From an uncultured Oscillospiraceae bacterium (lineage in GTDB: Bacteria; Bacillota; Clostridia; Oscillospirales; Acutalibacteraceae), in NCBI GenBank assembly GCA_900546785.1, contig URED01000016.1:1-44980 (forward strand): a DNA stretch of 44,980 nucleotides, read 5' to 3'. The number at the start of each line of letters is the position of its first letter. The first letter of the stretch is position 1. Shown here in pieces: positions 16,679 to 26,375 of this stretch. The translations under genes were made by a program, and so were the position numbers. The notes beneath the pieces are model-generated. The model was not told the DNA's origin. It made no database searches and saw only the letters and a program-made list of their open reading frames with translations.

Positions 16679-17657
16679 TGCTTTCGGTGGCGATAACGCA
16701 CCGCTGGAGATTATTAAAGGCTCACAGCTTGCAGTCGATGAATTCGGTGTAAAGATACTTCTTGTCGGTGATGAGAGCAAAATAAAACAATGCACAGAGG
16801 AGCATAAGATCAAACTGAAAAACACAGAGATCGCTCATACCGCTGCGCAGAATATCCTGATGACGGACGATCCCAAATTCGTGCTCAGGGAAAAGGCGGA
16901 ATCCAGCATGGGCACGGGCTTTAAGCTGCTTAACGACGGCACGGGCGATGCGTTCGTTTCCGCCGGCAATACCGGCGCCATAACCATGGGCGCAACGCTG
17001 ATCACCAAAAGGATCAAGGGCGTTAAAAGGCCGTGTATCGCCTCCGTTATGCCAAGCGCCAAGAAGCCTATACTTTTGCTTGACTGCGGCGCAAACACGG
17101 AATGCCGCGCAGAATTCCTGTATCAGTTCGGCAAACTCGGCAGCCTTTATATGAACCACATTCTCGGATACAAAGAACCGCGCGTTGCGCTTGCGAATAA
17201 CGGCACGGAGGAAACAAAAGGCACGCCCGCCGTCAAAGAGGCGTTTCAGCTTATGAAGAATGCGGATTATAATTTTATCGGCAATATTGAGGCACGGCAG
17301 ATCCCGTTCGGCGATGCGGATGTTGTTGTGGCAGACGGATTTTCGGGCAACCTTATATTGAAAATGTACGAAGGTGTTGCAAAGGTGCTTATGAACGGTA
17401 TAAAATCCGTGTTTAAAAGGAACGCTTTTACAATGCTTTCGGCGCTGGGGGTGCTCGGCGGCATAAACGATATGAAAAAACAGTTTGATTACAAGGAATA
17501 CGGCGGCGCCGTTCTGCTCGGCGTCAAAAAACCCGTTATCAAGGCGCATGGCAGCTCGGACGCGCGCACGTTTAAAAATGCGATAAAACAGGCGGTGTGG
17601 TTCCTTGAAAAAGATCTTATAAACGAAACGGAAAAGGCGTTTGATAATCATGTGTAA
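16662..17657 (+). CDS. plsX: phosphate acyltransferase PlsX
   Basis: PlsX converts acyl-ACP to acyl-phosphate, the donor for glycerol-3-phosphate acylation by PlsY in phospholipid synthesis. The 331-residue protein begins MKIIVDAFGGDNAP and contains SAGNTGAI, LLDCGANTECRAEFLYQFG and a final GSSDARTFKNAI, all family features. It overlaps trmFO by 17 bases with AAGGTG upstream. In many Firmicutes fabD, fabG and acpP lie between plsX and rnc; here rnc follows at once. Confidence 0.96.
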   Translation: MKIIVDAFGGDNAPLEIIKGSQLAVDEFGVKILLVGDESKIKQCTEEHKIKLKNTEIAHTAAQNILMTDDPKFVLREKAESSMGTGFKLLNDGTGDAFVSAGNTGAITMGATLITKRIKGVKRPCIASVMPSAKKPILLLDCGANTECRAEFLYQFGKLGSLYMNHILGYKEPRVALANNGTEETKGTPAVKEAFQLMKNADYNFIGNIEARQIPFGDADVVVADGFSGNLILKMYEGVAKVLMNGIKSVFKRNAFTMLSALGVLGGINDMKKQFDYKEYGGAVLLGVKKPVIKAHGSSDARTFKNAIKQAVWFLEKDLINETEKAFDNHV

Positions 17658-18330
17658 AAGTTTTGCTTCTCTTGAAGAGAATATAGGCTATACCTTTAAG
17701 CAGAAATCACTGCTGCGCCAGGCGCTTACGCACAGCAGCTACGCAAATGAAAACCGGAATCTGCCGTTCAATGAAAGGCTTGAATTTCTGGGGGATGCAG
17801 TTCTGTCGCTCATCACGGCGGATCTCCTTTACGGTAAATTTTCCGATATGCCGGAAGGGCAGCTTACTAAGCTGCGCTCCGCGCTTGTGTGTACGGCGTC
17901 GTTATCCGGCTATGCACGGCAGATCTCGCTTGGCGATTTTCTTCTGCTCGGCAAGGGGGAGGACGCAAACGGCGGCCGTCAGCGCAATTCAAATCTTGAA
18001 AACGCTTTTGAGGCGCTCATTGCCGCAATATATCTTGACGGCGGATTTGCCAGCGCGCGGGAATTTGTGATCCCGTTTCTTGAAAATTCAGTTGAAACGC
18101 ACCAGATCCGTTTTAAGGATTATAAAACAAAGCTTCAGGAGATCGTGCAGGAAAGCCATGAGGAGACCCTGAACTATGTTGTTGTAAAGGAAAGCGGCCC
18201 GGATCACGATAAACGTTATGAGGTGGAAGTTCATCTGAATTCCAATGTTATCGGAAAAGGAACGGGGAAAAGTAAAAAACAAGCGGAACAGGAGGCTGCA
18301 AAGCAAGCTTTGCAATTAATGGGATTATGA
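17650..18330 (+). CDS. rnc: ribonuclease III
   Basis: RNase III cuts double-stranded RNA, including rRNA precursors. The 226-residue protein has the catalytic domain (about 1-150) with the signature NERLEFLGDAVL and the second acidic cluster NAFEALIAAIYLDGG, then a double-stranded RNA binding domain (about 155-225) ending KKQAEQEAAKQAL. ATG 17650 overlaps the plsX stop by 8 bases; an upstream TTG at 17641 is possible but adds only three hydrophobic residues. Confidence 0.96.
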   Translation: MCKSFASLEENIGYTFKQKSLLRQALTHSSYANENRNLPFNERLEFLGDAVLSLITADLLYGKFSDMPEGQLTKLRSALVCTASLSGYARQISLGDFLLLGKGEDANGGRQRNSNLENAFEALIAAIYLDGGFASAREFVIPFLENSVETHQIRFKDYKTKLQEIVQESHEETLNYVVVKESGPDHDKRYEVEVHLNSNVIGKGTGKSKKQAEQEAAKQALQLMGL

Positions 18331-19307
18331 GAAAAAGTAATATTTCAATTTTTGTGCCGCATATCGGCTGCCCGCAAAAATGTTCATTTTGCAATCAGAA
18401 TACAATAACAGGGCAAACCAAGGCGCCTGCGCCGCAGGACGTGGTAGATACCGTGGAGACCGCGCTCAAGTCCAATAAAGATAATCAATATGAATATGAG
18501 ATCGCTTTCTTCGGCGGTTCGTTTACCGCGATAGACAGGGAGTATATGGTGTCTCTGCTGGAGGCTGCTCACCCCTATGTTGAAAACGGCAGCGTTACGG
18601 GCATAAGGATCTCCACACGCCCCGATTATATTGATAAAGACGTGCTTTCGCTGCTCAAAAAATACGGCGTTACCGCCATCGAGCTCGGCGCCCAGAGCAT
18701 GAGCAATACGGTGCTGAAAAATAATTTCCGCGGGCATACCGCAGATGATGTCAGAAAAGCGGCGAATATGATCAGGAAAAACGGCTTTGAGCTCGGCTTG
18801 CAGATGATGACGGGGCTTTATACCTCCAACCGCGGTCTGGATGTTGCAACCGCAAGGGAATTTGTAAAGCTCAAGCCCAAAACGGTAAGAATTTACCCCA
18901 CCGTTGTGCTCAAGGGTACATATCTTGCAACGCTTTTTGAGACAGGCAAATATACCCCGCCCTCACTCAAAAAGACGATCGCGCTTTGCGCGGAGCTTGT
19001 TGCATTCTTTGAAGAGCACGATATAGAAGTCATCAGAGTCGGCCTCCATTCCAGCAAGGATATTAAGGATAATATGCTGGCGGGCGGCTATCACGAATGT
19101 TTGGGAGAGCTTGTTGTTTCCAGAATGATGTTCAACCGCATCATGCAGACGCCGCCGGGAGAGCATGAGGTCTATATAAACGAAAAATCAATTTCAAAGC
19201 TGTTGGGCAATAAAAGGTCAAATATCAACACGCTGCGCGAGGAGGGCTATAAGCTTACCATCAAATATAACAACGCGCTGAAGCCCAATGAACTGAGGAT
19301 AGTTTAA
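18327..19307 (+). CDS. Elp3-like radical SAM protein
   Basis: The 326-residue protein has the radical SAM cluster motif Cys15-x3-Cys19-x2-Cys22 in GCPQKCSFCNQ, followed by FFGGSFTAID and RISTRPDYI, as in the Elp3/coproporphyrinogen oxidase-like branch. It lacks the acetyltransferase domain of true Elp3. Genes of this type commonly sit between rnc and smc in Firmicutes. Their substrate is, as far as I know, not firmly established; tRNA modification is a reasonable guess. It overlaps rnc by four bases (ATGA) and smc by one base (TAATG). Confidence 0.85.
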   Translation: MRKSNISIFVPHIGCPQKCSFCNQNTITGQTKAPAPQDVVDTVETALKSNKDNQYEYEIAFFGGSFTAIDREYMVSLLEAAHPYVENGSVTGIRISTRPDYIDKDVLSLLKKYGVTAIELGAQSMSNTVLKNNFRGHTADDVRKAANMIRKNGFELGLQMMTGLYTSNRGLDVATAREFVKLKPKTVRIYPTVVLKGTYLATLFETGKYTPPSLKKTIALCAELVAFFEEHDIEVIRVGLHSSKDIKDNMLAGGYHECLGELVVSRMMFNRIMQTPPGEHEVYINEKSISKLLGNKRSNINTLREEGYKLTIKYNNALKPNELRIV

Positions 19308-22300
19308 TGATATTAAAAACACTTGAAATGCAGGGCTTTAAGTCCTTCCCGGATAAGACCGTGCTTTCGTTCGGCAGGGGAATCACGGCGGTAGTCGGCC
19401 CCAACGGTTCGGGAAAAAGCAATATTTCCGACGCGGTGCGCTGGGTGCTCGGCGAAACCTCTACAAAGAATCTGAGAGGCTCTAAGATAGAGGACGTCGT
19501 TTTCGGCGGCACCTCAACAAGAAAGCCCGTCGGTTTCGCGCAGGTGCGCCTTACGCTGGATAACAGCGATAAGACTCTTAAGGACAAAGGCGATACCGTT
19601 ACCGTTTCCCGCTGCTATTACAGAAGCGGAGACAGTGAATATAAAATAGACGGCGAGGTCGTAAGGCTGCGCGATGTGCGCGAGCTGTTTATGGATACGG
19701 GCCTCGGGGCGGACGGCTATTCCATCGTCGGTCAGGGCAAGATAGATTCTATCATCTCCGCCAAAAATGAAGACAGGCGCGAGCTCTTTGAAGAAGCTGC
19801 CGGCATCTCGCGGTTCCGCCATAAAAGAACGGACGCGCAGCGCAGATTGGATCAGGCGCAGGAAAATCTGGTTCGCCTGCTGGATATTCTGGGCGAGCTT
19901 GAAAGCCGTGTCGGCCCGCTTAAAGCGCAAAGCGAAAAAGCGGCGCAGTTTATAAAGCTTTCCGATGAAAAGAAAACGCTTGAGATCGGCGTATGGATCA
20001 ACAAAATTAATAAATTTACGAACGACCTGCGCGAGCAGGAGCATAAAATAGACGCCGCAAACGAATCTTATAATATTTGTGAAAACGAATTAAAAAGCAT
20101 TGAAAATGATATTGAGGCGGCGCTTGAGGCAACCGTAAAACTCAATGCGGATATAGACGAGCTCAGAGCAACGGCCGCTTCTTATGACGAGCAGGCGCTA
20201 AAAAAAGACGCTGAAGCGTCCGTAACGGAGGCAACGCTTTCCCATAACGAAGAAACAGTCTCCAGGCTGAGAAGTGATATTGAAACTGCCGCCAAGGGCA
20301 ACGATTCCATAGACGAGAGCATCGCAGAAAAGAAAGTGCTTATCGAAAGCTGCGCGCAAAGGTCACAGGAGCTGAAGACGCAGCTTGAAGCCGTAACGGA
20401 GCAAACAAACAGCCTTTTAAGCTCCAATGAGCAGCTCTCTAAGCAGGAGGCGGAGCTGAACGGCCGCCTTGCTTCGCTGACGATGAAACTGTCTGATTTC
20501 CGTGTAAAACTCACGCAGGCGCAGTCCGGTATGGAGGAGATCGCAGCAAGGCAGCAGGAAACTGATTCCGCCGCCGCGCAGCTGGAAACGGAGATTGAAG
20601 CAGAGAAAATGAAAAAGTCTGAAAGCGAAAAACAGATCCGGGCGCTGCATGATTCCGTGGAGGAAAGCACAAACGCTCTAAACGGTTTTACGCTAAAGCT
20701 GAAAAGCAAGACCCAAAAGGCGGAAAAGCTGAAAGAGCAGCTGGATAAAGCCGTTTCCGCGCTTTCGGAAAAGCGTTCGCGCGCCAAAATGCTTTCAGAT
20801 CTTGAAAAGAATATGGAGGGCTATTCAGGCGCCGTAAAGGCAGTAGTGCGCGGCGCAAAAGCAGGCGCGCTCGGCGGCATACACGGCGTGCTTTCTCAGC
20901 TTATTCAGGTGGATAACGAATATTCAACGGCTATCGAGGTGGCGCTCGGCGCCGCCATGCAGAATATCGTTACTTCAACCGAGGCGGACGCGAAAAGAGC
21001 AATAAATTATCTTAAAAAAGAAAACCTCGGCAGAGCCACATTCCTGCCCGTTTCAAACATCAAGGGCAGAACGCTTGATGAAAAAGGGCTGGACGATAAT
21101 TTAGGCTTCGTTGCCGTTGCAAGCGAGCTTGTCTCTTGTGACGCAAAATACAGGCAGATCATAAGCAATCTGCTTTCACGTGTGGTCATCGCGGACGATA
21201 TGGACAGCGCAATCGGCATTGCCAAAGAATATCACAACAGATTTAAGATCGTTACGCTGGACGGGCAGGTCATTAACCCCGGCGGCTCCATGACGGGCGG
21301 CAGCCGCGCGAAGGGCGCGGGTATTCTTTCCCGTGCAAACATGATAGAAGAACTGCTTGAAGAGGCAAAAAAGCTTGAAGCCGAACAGCAGAACCTGAGC
21401 GCGGAATATAAAACCGCTTTTGAGGACGCCAACAGATCTGCGGCGCAGATGCAGGCGGTGCAGGCGGCGCTCACCACAGCCAAAGAGGATCTTATCCGTG
21501 CACAGGGCGAGGATAAGCTGATCGGCGAAAAGCTGGATACCTTGAACGCAAGGCTTGCGCAGCTGCTTGAAGAAAAAGAAAACGCAGGCAGCAGGATCGC
21601 GGCTTATCAGAAAGCGAGTGATTCTGCACAGCAGAGCGCGCAGGAAGTCCGCAGCCGGATCAGCGAAACGGAAAAAGAAATAGAGCAGGTTTCCGGCAGC
21701 GCGAAAGGCACGCAGGAAAAAAGAGAGGAGCTTCGTCAGGCTGCGGAGCAGATTAATCTGGAGCTTGTTACGCTTGCCAAGGATTCGCAGGCGGCAAGCC
21801 TCTCCATAGAGGAGCTGGAATCCAGAAAGGTCGCCCAGTCCGGCAGGGTAGGCAAAATTGAATCGGAAATTGCGGCTATTGAAGCAAAAAGCGGAGAACT
21901 GAAAGCGCAGATAGACGAAATAAAAGCACAGGCACAGGAACTCCGCACAAAATCCGCCGCAGCCGCTAAGGAGATAGACCTGCTTGCGGAAAAAAGAAAC
22001 GAGCTGGATAAGCGCTCCGTTGAGCTGCGCACGCTTGAAAGAAACAAAGCGCAGGAGCGCGAAAAGCTTTCCGCTCAGATCGTGCGCCTTGATGAGCGAA
22101 AGATCGCCATGCGTAAGGAGTATGACGAACTTAACGATATGCTCTTTGAGCAATATGAGCTTACCCGCCGCGAGGCGGAGGCGCTCAATATTCAGATAGA
22201 GAATATGGAGCAGGCAAAACGGCGCCTGCATGAGATCAAAGTGGCAATCAAAAAGCTTGGCTCCATCAACGTGGGCGCTATTGAGGAATATAAAGAGGTT

Positions 22301-22879
22301 TCGGAAAGATACGAGTTCCTGAAAGACCAGATAGACGATATTGAAAAATCAAAGTCAGAGCTTTCCAAAATCATAGAAGACCTTACCGCCTCCATGAGCG
22401 AGAAGTTTATGACGCAGTTTAACCGTATCAATGAGGAGTTTAAGCAGCGTTTTGCCTATTTCTTCGGCGGCGGCAAGGGCGAGATCATCCTTGAAGATCC
22501 GCAAAACTGCCTGGAATGCCCGATAGAGATCAAAATACAGCCGCCGGGTAAATCCGTTCAGAATATAAATCTTTTTTCCGGCGGAGAAAAATCGCTTGCG
22601 GCGCTTGCGCTGCTTTTCAGTGTGCTCAGCGTTACGCCGTCGCCGTTTTGCATCTATGACGAGGTGGAGGCGGCGCTGGACGATGTTAATGTGGAGCGCT
22701 TTGCGAAATATATGCGTAAAATGACGGATAAAACGCAGTTCATCTCCATCACCCACAGGCGCGGAACGATGGAGGAGGCAGACGTTCTTTACGGCGTTAC
22801 CATGCAGGAAAAGGGCGTTTCCAAGCTGCTGGAGCTTCAGTCTGCGGAGCTTGCCGCGAAAATGGGGCTCGAAGACTGA
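19307..22879 (+). CDS. smc: chromosome segregation protein SMC
   Basis: SMC forms a ring-shaped ATPase with ScpA and ScpB that compacts and segregates the chromosome. The 1190-residue product has the full domain order: N-terminal head with Walker A GPNGSGKSN (31-39), a long coiled coil, the hinge at about 520-640 (IHGVLSQLIQVDNEYSTAIEVALG onward, with GGSMTGGSR), a returning coiled coil, and the C-terminal head with signature LFSGGEKSLAALAL (from about 1089) and Walker B FCIYDEVEAALDD (about 1114-1126). It is followed by ftsY, as in Bacillus. Confidence 0.98.
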   Translation: MILKTLEMQGFKSFPDKTVLSFGRGITAVVGPNGSGKSNISDAVRWVLGETSTKNLRGSKIEDVVFGGTSTRKPVGFAQVRLTLDNSDKTLKDKGDTVTVSRCYYRSGDSEYKIDGEVVRLRDVRELFMDTGLGADGYSIVGQGKIDSIISAKNEDRRELFEEAAGISRFRHKRTDAQRRLDQAQENLVRLLDILGELESRVGPLKAQSEKAAQFIKLSDEKKTLEIGVWINKINKFTNDLREQEHKIDAANESYNICENELKSIENDIEAALEATVKLNADIDELRATAASYDEQALKKDAEASVTEATLSHNEETVSRLRSDIETAAKGNDSIDESIAEKKVLIESCAQRSQELKTQLEAVTEQTNSLLSSNEQLSKQEAELNGRLASLTMKLSDFRVKLTQAQSGMEEIAARQQETDSAAAQLETEIEAEKMKKSESEKQIRALHDSVEESTNALNGFTLKLKSKTQKAEKLKEQLDKAVSALSEKRSRAKMLSDLEKNMEGYSGAVKAVVRGAKAGALGGIHGVLSQLIQVDNEYSTAIEVALGAAMQNIVTSTEADAKRAINYLKKENLGRATFLPVSNIKGRTLDEKGLDDNLGFVAVASELVSCDAKYRQIISNLLSRVVIADDMDSAIGIAKEYHNRFKIVTLDGQVINPGGSMTGGSRAKGAGILSRANMIEELLEEAKKLEAEQQNLSAEYKTAFEDANRSAAQMQAVQAALTTAKEDLIRAQGEDKLIGEKLDTLNARLAQLLEEKENAGSRIAAYQKASDSAQQSAQEVRSRISETEKEIEQVSGSAKGTQEKREELRQAAEQINLELVTLAKDSQAASLSIEELESRKVAQSGRVGKIESEIAAIEAKSGELKAQIDEIKAQAQELRTKSAAAAKEIDLLAEKRNELDKRSVELRTLERNKAQEREKLSAQIVRLDERKIAMRKEYDELNDMLFEQYELTRREAEALNIQIENMEQAKRRLHEIKVAIKKLGSINVGAIEEYKEVSERYEFLKDQIDDIEKSKSELSKIIEDLTASMSEKFMTQFNRINEEFKQRFAYFFGGGKGEIILEDPQNCLECPIEIKIQPPGKSVQNINLFSGGEKSLAALALLFSVLSVTPSPFCIYDEVEAALDDVNVERFAKYMRKMTDKTQFISITHRRGTMEEADVLYGVTMQEKGVSKLLELQSAELAAKMGLED

Positions 22880-22908
22880 TCCGATCAGCAAACGGGAGGA
22901 AGATGGAT

Positions 22909-23829
22909 ATGGGATTATTTGATAAATTCAGAAAAGGCCTCAGAAAAACAAGAGAGCAGGGCATAACGGCGCAGATCAACGAAGTGGTAGAGAGTTATGA
23001 GCGGATCACGCCGGAGCTTTATGACGAGCTGGAAGAGATCCTTATCATGGGCGATGTGGGCTTTCCAACGGCTGAAAAGATCATCAAAAGCCTGCGCGAA
23101 AAGGTTGAGAATGACGGCATTCAGGATGTAAAAAAGGTGCGCGAGACTTTAAAGGACATCGTCTCCGGTATCGTTTGGGGCGGCAGCTATTTAAAGCTGC
23201 GCACAAAGCCCTCCGTTATCCTTGTTATCGGCGTTAACGGCGTTGGCAAAACAACAACGATCGGCAAGCTCGCCCTTCGCCTGAAAGAGCAGGGCAGAAG
23301 CGTTATCCTCGGCGCGGCAGATACGTTCAGAGCCGCTGCGATAGAGCAGCTTCAGGTCTGGGCGGACAGAGCAGGCGTTGACCTGATCAAATCGGCAGAG
23401 GGCTCCGACCCGGCTTCCGTTGTATTCGATACGATACAGGCGGGCAAGGCGCGTTCGGCAGACGTGATTATCATTGATACCGCCGGCAGGCTCCACAATA
23501 AGAAGAATCTGATGGACGAGCTGAATAAGATCGGCAGAGTTATAGACCGCGAGCTGCCCGATTCTTCAAAAGAGGTGCTGCTTGTGCTTGACGCCACTAC
23601 AGGTCAAAACGCCGTCAATCAGGCAAAGGATTTCAAAGACGCAGCCGGCATAACCGGCATCGTGCTTACCAAGCTGGACGGCACCGCAAGGGGCGGCGTT
23701 GTGCTTGCGATCAACAATGAGCTTGATGTGCCCGTAAAATTCGTGGGCGTCGGCGAGCAGATAGACGATCTTCAGCCTTTTGACGCTGATGCGTTTGCCG
23801 CAGGTCTTTTTGATGATGAGGAGAAGTAA
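22909..23829 (+). CDS. ftsY: signal recognition particle receptor FtsY
   Basis: FtsY receives SRP-ribosome complexes at the membrane. GGAGG at 22895-22899 favours ATG 22909 (9-base spacing) over ATG 22903 (3 bases), giving [10 protein letters not shown] and 306 residues. The protein is an N domain (helical, 1-90) and a G domain with GVNGVGKTT (108-116), [24 protein letters not shown] and [10 protein letters not shown]. The long acidic A domain of E. coli FtsY is missing, as is usual in Firmicutes. The stop overlaps the next start (TAATG). Confidence 0.96.
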   Translation: MGLFDKFRKGLRKTREQGITAQINEVVESYERITPELYDELEEILIMGDVGFPTAEKIIKSLREKVENDGIQDVKKVRETLKDIVSGIVWGGSYLKLRTKPSVILVIGVNGVGKTTTIGKLALRLKEQGRSVILGAADTFRAAAIEQLQVWADRAGVDLIKSAEGSDPASVVFDTIQAGKARSADVIIIDTAGRLHNKKNLMDELNKIGRVIDRELPDSSKEVLLVLDATTGQNAVNQAKDFKDAAGITGIVLTKLDGTARGGVVLAINNELDVPVKFVGVGEQIDDLQPFDADAFAAGLFDDEEK

Positions 23830-24416
23830 TGGATTTTATATTAGCAACAAACAATATAAAAAAGCTGGAGGAGCTGCAAAGGATCCTTTCGCCCCTCGGC
23901 ATAAACGTTATAACCGCAAAAAGCTTGGGTATTGAACTCCCGGAAGTGGAGGAAAACGGCAGCACTTTTGAGGAAAATGCGCATATAAAGGCGCAGTCTG
24001 CCTGCGAGATCACGCACCTGCCCTCCATAGCGGACGACAGTGGCCTTTGCGTTGATTATCTCGGCGGTGCCCCGGGCATTTATTCCGCAAGGTTTTCCGG
24101 CGAGCACGGCAATGATGAAAAAAACAATGATCTTCTGCTTGAAAAGCTCAGCGGCGTTCCTCTTGAAAAGCGTACCGCGCATTATGTCTGTGCCGTCTGC
24201 TGTATCTTCCCGGACGGGCGCGAGATCACCGTGCGCGGCGAATGCAGCGGCCATATCGGCTTTGAAAGGGACGGAAACGCAGGTTTCGGCTACGATCCGC
24301 TGTTTATCATAAACGGCAAGTCCTTCGGCAGGTATTCGGCGGAGGAAAAAGATAAGATCAGCCACAGGGGCAACGCCCTCAGGCGTCTTAAAAATGAATT
24401 GGAGAAAATCTTATGA
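23829..24416 (+). CDS. rdgB: XTP/dITP pyrophosphatase (non-canonical purine NTPase)
   Basis: This house-cleaning enzyme hydrolyses dITP, ITP and XTP so that deaminated purines do not enter DNA or RNA. The 195-residue protein starts LATNNIKKLEELQRIL and has ENGSTFEENAHIKA, ADDSGLCVDYLGGAPGIYSARF and GFGYDPLFI, all diagnostic for the Ham1/RdgB family, including the metal-binding acids in the DDSGL loop. It is coupled to ftsY by a one-base overlap and to yhbY by a four-base ATGA overlap. Confidence 0.96.
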   Translation: MDFILATNNIKKLEELQRILSPLGINVITAKSLGIELPEVEENGSTFEENAHIKAQSACEITHLPSIADDSGLCVDYLGGAPGIYSARFSGEHGNDEKNNDLLLEKLSGVPLEKRTAHYVCAVCCIFPDGREITVRGECSGHIGFERDGNAGFGYDPLFIINGKSFGRYSAEEKDKISHRGNALRRLKNELEKIL

Positions 24417-24832
24417 CTTCTAAAGAGAGAGCCGCTTTAAGGGCGGCGGCAAATCCGCTGGAGCCTATCTTTCAGGTGGGCAAGGAAGGCGTTTGCCCCA
24501 ATCTTGTTTCTCAGCTTGATGACGCGCTTGACGCCAGAGAGCTTTTAAAGATAAGAGTTCACCTGGAGACCTGCCCCAAAAAGCCGCGCGAGATAGCGGA
24601 TGAGCTGCAGGCGGCGCTGTCTGCAGAGGTAATACAGGTGATCGGCGGCGTTATCGTGCTTTACAGAAAAGCGGACGAGGAAAAGATAAAGGCAAAAAAG
24701 GCAGCCGCTGCAAAGCAGAAAAAGCCGGCAAAAAAGCATGTCAAAATTAAGGGTATGCGCGCACGCAACGCGCAGGTAAACAGCCGCCGCCCTGCAAGCG
24801 GCACACCGCGCAGCAGGGGTGAAAGGCATTGA
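24413..24832 (+). CDS. yhbY: YhbY-family CRM-domain RNA-binding protein with extended basic tail
   Basis: The first 90 residues form a CRM domain (KERAALRAAANPLEPIFQVGKEGV, then HLETCPKKPREIADEL and QVIGGVIVLYR), a fold that binds pre-50S ribosomal RNA. The usual protein has about 97 residues; this one has 139, because a Lys/Ala/Arg-rich tail of about 45 residues follows. The tail probably strengthens RNA binding and may be disordered. It opens the conserved yhbY-nadD-yqeK-rsfS block, in which nadD overlaps it as TTGA. Confidence 0.92.
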   Translation: MTSKERAALRAAANPLEPIFQVGKEGVCPNLVSQLDDALDARELLKIRVHLETCPKKPREIADELQAALSAEVIQVIGGVIVLYRKADEEKIKAKKAAAAKQKKPAKKHVKIKGMRARNAQVNSRRPASGTPRSRGERH

Positions 24833-25431
24833 GGTTAGGCGTTTTCGGCGGGGCGTTCAACCCCGTGCATAACGGTCATATCAATCTTGCAAAAAGCTTT
24901 ATCACAAGCCTTAAGCTTGATCTGCTGTTTATTGTTCCTACGGCGGATCCACCGCACAGGCAGAGCGCTGATTTTGCTCCGCCGCAGGATCGCTTCAATA
25001 TGCTTGTTGCCGCATTTTCAAATGTTGAAAAAGCAGTCGTTTCCGATATGGAATTCAGGCGCATCGGCAAAAGCTATACTTATGACACGGTTCAGGAATT
25101 AAAAGCCGAATATCCCGGCGCGGATATCTATTTGCTGCTCGGCGAAGATCAGCTTTTAAAGTTTGAAGAGTGGTACAGATACCGTGATATTTTAAAGGAC
25201 GTTACGCTGTGCGCCGCAGCAAGAGGAGAAAACAGCCGCAAGCTGCTTGCCGAGTTTTCCGCAGTGCGTTTCGGAAAAGAAAAAGTGATCATAGCGGATT
25301 TTGAGCCTATCGTTGTATCAAGCAGCGAAATAAGGGATAAAATAAAAAATAATTTTGATATTTCGGGGCTTGTGCCGCAGTGTGTTTTGGATTATATTAT
25401 GGAAAAGGGGCTGTACCGTGATCGATTATGA
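24829..25431 (+). CDS. nadD: nicotinate-nucleotide adenylyltransferase
   Basis: NadD adenylates nicotinate mononucleotide on the way to NAD. The 200-residue protein starts at TTG 24829, overlapping the yhbY stop as TTGA; it then reads RLGVFGGAFNPVHNGHINLA, with the HxGH nucleotidyltransferase motif at 15-18. LLLGEDQLLKFEEW and the late VSSSEIRDKI complete the active site. GGGGTG near 24815-24820 may serve as ribosome binding site. Confidence 0.95.
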   Translation: MRLGVFGGAFNPVHNGHINLAKSFITSLKLDLLFIVPTADPPHRQSADFAPPQDRFNMLVAAFSNVEKAVVSDMEFRRIGKSYTYDTVQELKAEYPGADIYLLLGEDQLLKFEEWYRYRDILKDVTLCAAARGENSRKLLAEFSAVRFGKEKVIIADFEPIVVSSSEIRDKIKNNFDISGLVPQCVLDYIMEKGLYRDRL

Positions 25432-25993
25432 TAAATATATAGAAATCATCAAGTCCCGCCTTTCCGAACCGCGTTTTGCGCACAGTATAAATGTTTCACT
25501 TGCGGCAGCTGAGCTGGCAAAAAAATACGGCGCGGATGAAAGCAAAGCGCGCCTTGCCGGTATCCTGCACGATATCACCAAAGAAACGCCGCTTGAAGAG
25601 CAGTACAAATATATTTACGATTCGGGCGGCACCTTATCTAAGCTTGAACTGAACAGCCGCTTTGTGATCCACCAAAGATCGGGCGCGGCGTACTGCCGTC
25701 TTGTGCTCGGTATAGATGATGAGGATGTACTTGGCGCAATACGGTATCACACCACCGGCAAAAGAGGCATGAGCCTGCTTGAAAGGGTGGTCTACACCGC
25801 TGATTTCATCTCGGCGGACAGAAATTATCCCGATGTTGAAAAAATGCGCAGTCTTGCCTTAGTAAGCCTTGAAGAGGCAATGCTCTATTCGCTTAAATTC
25901 ACCATCAACATGCGCGTGGGGGAGGGCTCGCTGCTCCACCCCGATACGCTTGATTGCTATAATGATTTGCTTGAAGAAAAAATAAAGGAATGA
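25418..25993 (+). CDS. yqeK: HD-domain bis(5'-nucleosyl)-tetraphosphatase YqeK
   Basis: YqeK proteins of Firmicutes hydrolyse Ap4A symmetrically to two ADP. The start is GTG 25418 with AAAGGGG (25404-25410) 7 bases upstream; a longer frame back to 25355 lies inside nadD and adds no conserved sequence. The 191-residue protein has the HD-fold residues in order: RFAHSINV, GILHDITKE (the HD pair), IHQRSGA, AIRYHTTG and YTADFISADR. It overlaps nadD by 14 bases. Confidence 0.94.
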   Translation: MIDYDKYIEIIKSRLSEPRFAHSINVSLAAAELAKKYGADESKARLAGILHDITKETPLEEQYKYIYDSGGTLSKLELNSRFVIHQRSGAAYCRLVLGIDDEDVLGAIRYHTTGKRGMSLLERVVYTADFISADRNYPDVEKMRSLALVSLEEAMLYSLKFTINMRVGEGSLLHPDTLDCYNDLLEEKIKE

Positions 25994-26005
25994 AAGAACT
26001 GGAAT

Positions 26006-26359
26006 ATGACTTCACTTGATATCGTAAAGGCCGCAGTTCGTGCGGCGGACAGTAAAAAAGGCCGCGATCTTCGTGTTATAAAAATAAGGGATATTTCCGT
26101 TTTGGCGGATTATTTTGTGTTCGTAAGCGGCGATTCCAATACGCAGACGCGCGCCATTGCCGAGGAGGTTGAATTCAAGCTCGGCGAGGCGGGCGAGCAG
26201 CCGCATCATATAGAGGGGCGCCAGTCCGGCTGGATATGCCTGGATTACGGTTCGGTTGTCGTCCACGTTTTCCACACGGAGCAAAGGCAGTATTTCCAGC
26301 TTGAGCGCCTGTGGGAGGACGGCGAGGAGATCGACGTTTCATCTTTTATTGAAAACTGA
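26006..26359 (+). CDS. rsfS: ribosome silencing factor RsfS
   Basis: RsfS binds L14 and blocks subunit joining when nutrients are short. The 117-residue protein has the DUF143 pattern: [22 protein letters not shown], then [20 protein letters not shown] and the final REYF-like [10 protein letters not shown]. It lies 12 bases after yqeK and 16 before leuS. A LytR-CpsA-Psr gene that often interrupts this block in other Clostridia is absent. Confidence 0.95.
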   Translation: MTSLDIVKAAVRAADSKKGRDLRVIKIRDISVLADYFVFVSGDSNTQTRAIAEEVEFKLGEAGEQPHHIEGRQSGWICLDYGSVVVHVFHTEQRQYFQLERLWEDGEEIDVSSFIEN

Positions 26360-26375
26360 AGGAGGATCAGGATAT

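Noticed and set aside
15521..16825. Long open frame on the minus strand opposite trmFO (about 434 codons), and similar ones opposite plsX (16722-17651) and smc (21176-22231).
   Set aside because: They mirror well-recognised plus-strand genes, have no ribosome binding sites or known domains, and are expected from this codon composition.
26256..26375. Extended LeuRS start inside rsfS.
   Set aside because: The extra residues are an out-of-frame reading of rsfS; AAGGAGG and ATG 26376 match the family start.
26340..26375. T-box riboswitch upstream of leuS.
   Set aside because: Only 16 bases separate leuS from rsfS, too few for a T-box.
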